A model generated the notes under the pieces. The model worked only from the letters and a program-made list of their open reading frames with translations. It was not told where the DNA came from and did not search any database. Below, piece after piece: positions 6,156 through 6,520 of a stretch of 6,520 nucleotides of DNA. The stretch is from a bacterium (lineage in GTDB: Bacteria > Verrucomicrobiota > Verrucomicrobiae > JAJYAR01). The DNA is taken from positions 1-6,520 of the forward strand of contig JAJYAR010000164.1 in NCBI GenBank assembly GCA_021779435.1, in the 5' to 3' direction. A program made the translations under genes and the position numbers. Numbering within the stretch: the first letter of the stretch is position 1; each line of letters opens with the position of its first letter.

Positions 6156-6342
6156 GCCTCAACACAGAAACCGCAATGTTCGCCGGTTGCTGCAAGACAG
6201 GGCCTTGCATGTCGAACACGCTTCCGATGCCGACGGCACTCCATACAGCCGTTCCTCAGGTTGGTTTCTCGAGACGTGGTGCTGAATCCAAATCGCGGTA
6301 CCGAGCGGACCGAGACGCGAGGTAACAGCTCGGTGTTGAGGC
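6156..6342. repeat. 10-bp inverted repeat facing both divergent genes
   Basis: GCCTCAACAC (6156-6165) and its exact reverse complement GTGTTGAGGC (6333-6342) lie in the 286-bp region between the divergent starts at 6121 and 6408. Each gene thus has GTGTTGAGGC upstream in its own orientation, 34 nt before the DUF1846 ATG and 65 nt before the partial gene's ATG. TTGAGG resembles a -35 hexamer, but no fitting -10 was found on either side. No target-site duplication flanks the pair, so it does not look like a mobile element. Confidence 0.45.
6321..6334 (+). promoter_or_regulatory. Partial copy of the 3078-3093 operator-like element
   Basis: GGTAACAGCTCGGT matches GGTAACAGTTCTGT (3077-3090) at 12 of 14 bases, both upstream of plus-strand genes for exported proteins. 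The right half is degenerate here, so dyad symmetry is lost. It directly abuts and overlaps the GTGTTGAGGC element at 6333. A match this long could occur by chance between two intergenic regions of this size. Confidence 0.3.
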
Positions 6343-6345
6343 AAT

Positions 6346-6359
6346 GCGGCCGGAGCCGC
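6346..6359 (+). other. Small GC hairpin upstream of the partial exported-protein gene
   Basis: GCGGC (6346-6350) pairs with GCCGC (6355-6359) across the tetraloop CGGA, about 48 nt before the ATG at 6408. It could be a leader-RNA structure. The remaining stretch to the ATG (6391-6407) is A-rich and carries no Shine-Dalgarno motif. Confidence 0.25.
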
Positions 6360-6407
6360 GCACAGCGGGCGACTTTGCGGGTCCATGGGCAACAAACCCA
6401 AAATAAC

Positions 6408-6520
6408 ATGCCCAAAAACCTCCTCCGTCTGCTCTGCGCCCTCATCTGTCTCATGGCGGTCCCGTTTGCCGCCGCTGAAAGCTCCGCGAAATCGAAATCG
6501 GCGGAGACTCCCAAAGCGAA
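6408..6520 (+). CDS. Exported protein, 5' fragment cut by window end
   Basis: The frame from ATG 6408 stays open to the window end (37 codons plus two bases). It begins MPKNLLRLLCALICLM and continues AVPFAAAES, a typical Sec signal peptide: short basic N-region with Lys3 and Arg7, hydrophobic core about residues 5-20, and a likely signal peptidase I cleavage after AAA (24) before Glu. The visible mature start is Ala/Ser/Lys/Glu-rich (SSAKSKSAETPKA), a common low-complexity linker after export signals. A Cys at 14 lies inside the core with no lipobox, so a lipoprotein is unlikely. The A-rich leader (6391-6407) lacks a Shine-Dalgarno motif. The function cannot be inferred from this fragment. 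Confidence 0.75.
   Translation, partial: MPKNLLRLLCALICLMAVPFAAAESSAKSKSAETPKA

Noticed and set aside
6191..6209. TGCAAG/CTTGCA hairpin as a terminator
   Set aside because: A 6-bp stem with a 7-nt loop and no following T-run, located in a divergent promoter region where no terminator is needed.
5069..6325. 418-codon open frame on the plus strand
   Set aside because: It is antisense to the DUF1846 gene, which has clear family motifs; the product shows only Arg/Val/Asp-rich mirror composition.
6156..6342. Terminal inverted repeats of a miniature mobile element
   Set aside because: The 10-bp arms enclose 187 bp, but there is no flanking duplication and no internal structure typical of such elements.
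6131..6514. 127-codon minus-strand frame in the right-hand intergenic region
   Set aside because: It overlaps the signal-peptide gene at 6408, is Arg/Cys-rich and has no recognisable domain.

Overview
This is a GC-rich bacterial chromosome segment with five protein-coding genes. No rRNA, tRNA, CRISPR array, insertion sequence or phage gene was seen. Two genes encode exported proteins with Sec-type signal peptides. One belongs to the TIGR03118 family, which I associate with Gram-negative environmental bacteria. Together with the DUF1846 protein and the base composition, this would suit a Verrucomicrobiota (Opitutaceae-like) or similar soil or aquatic lineage. That assignment is inference and weak. 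No gene start has a well-placed Shine-Dalgarno motif.

Layout. Positions 20-2930 (minus strand) hold a two-gene unit with a 25-nt gap. The upstream gene (840-2930) encodes a 696-residue protein: a fold-type III PLP-dependent decarboxylase domain (LysA/ornithine decarboxylase superfamily) joined to a class I SAM-dependent methyltransferase domain. The downstream gene (20-814) encodes a second, PrmC/HemK-like methyltransferase with a shortened N-terminal domain. A palindrome-rich intergenic region (2931-3191) separates this unit from a divergent plus-strand gene (3192-4415) for a secreted TIGR03118 beta-propeller-like protein with an acidic, Asn/Gly/Ser-rich tail. Its convergent neighbour (4604-6121, minus) is a full-length DUF1846/UPF0371 protein, and a strong GC hairpin (4466-4493) lies between the two. 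A second divergent region (6122-6407) precedes a plus-strand gene that starts at 6408 and is cut by the window end. Only its signal peptide and a few mature residues are visible.

How the genes may work together. The minus-strand pair looks like a small modification pathway: decarboxylation of an amino acid or a related amine substrate, followed by one or two methylations. The decarboxylase half keeps the PLP lysine, His, glycine-rich loop and a Tyr, but differs at three substrate-side motifs, so it is unlikely to be an ordinary diaminopimelate decarboxylase. The domain junction contains an in-frame ATG with the only strong GGAGG-ATG arrangement noticed in the window, inside a short GC-rich direct repeat. 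The fusion is therefore either real, dual-translated, or a recent merger of two overlapping genes. The other three genes have no evident functional link to this pair.
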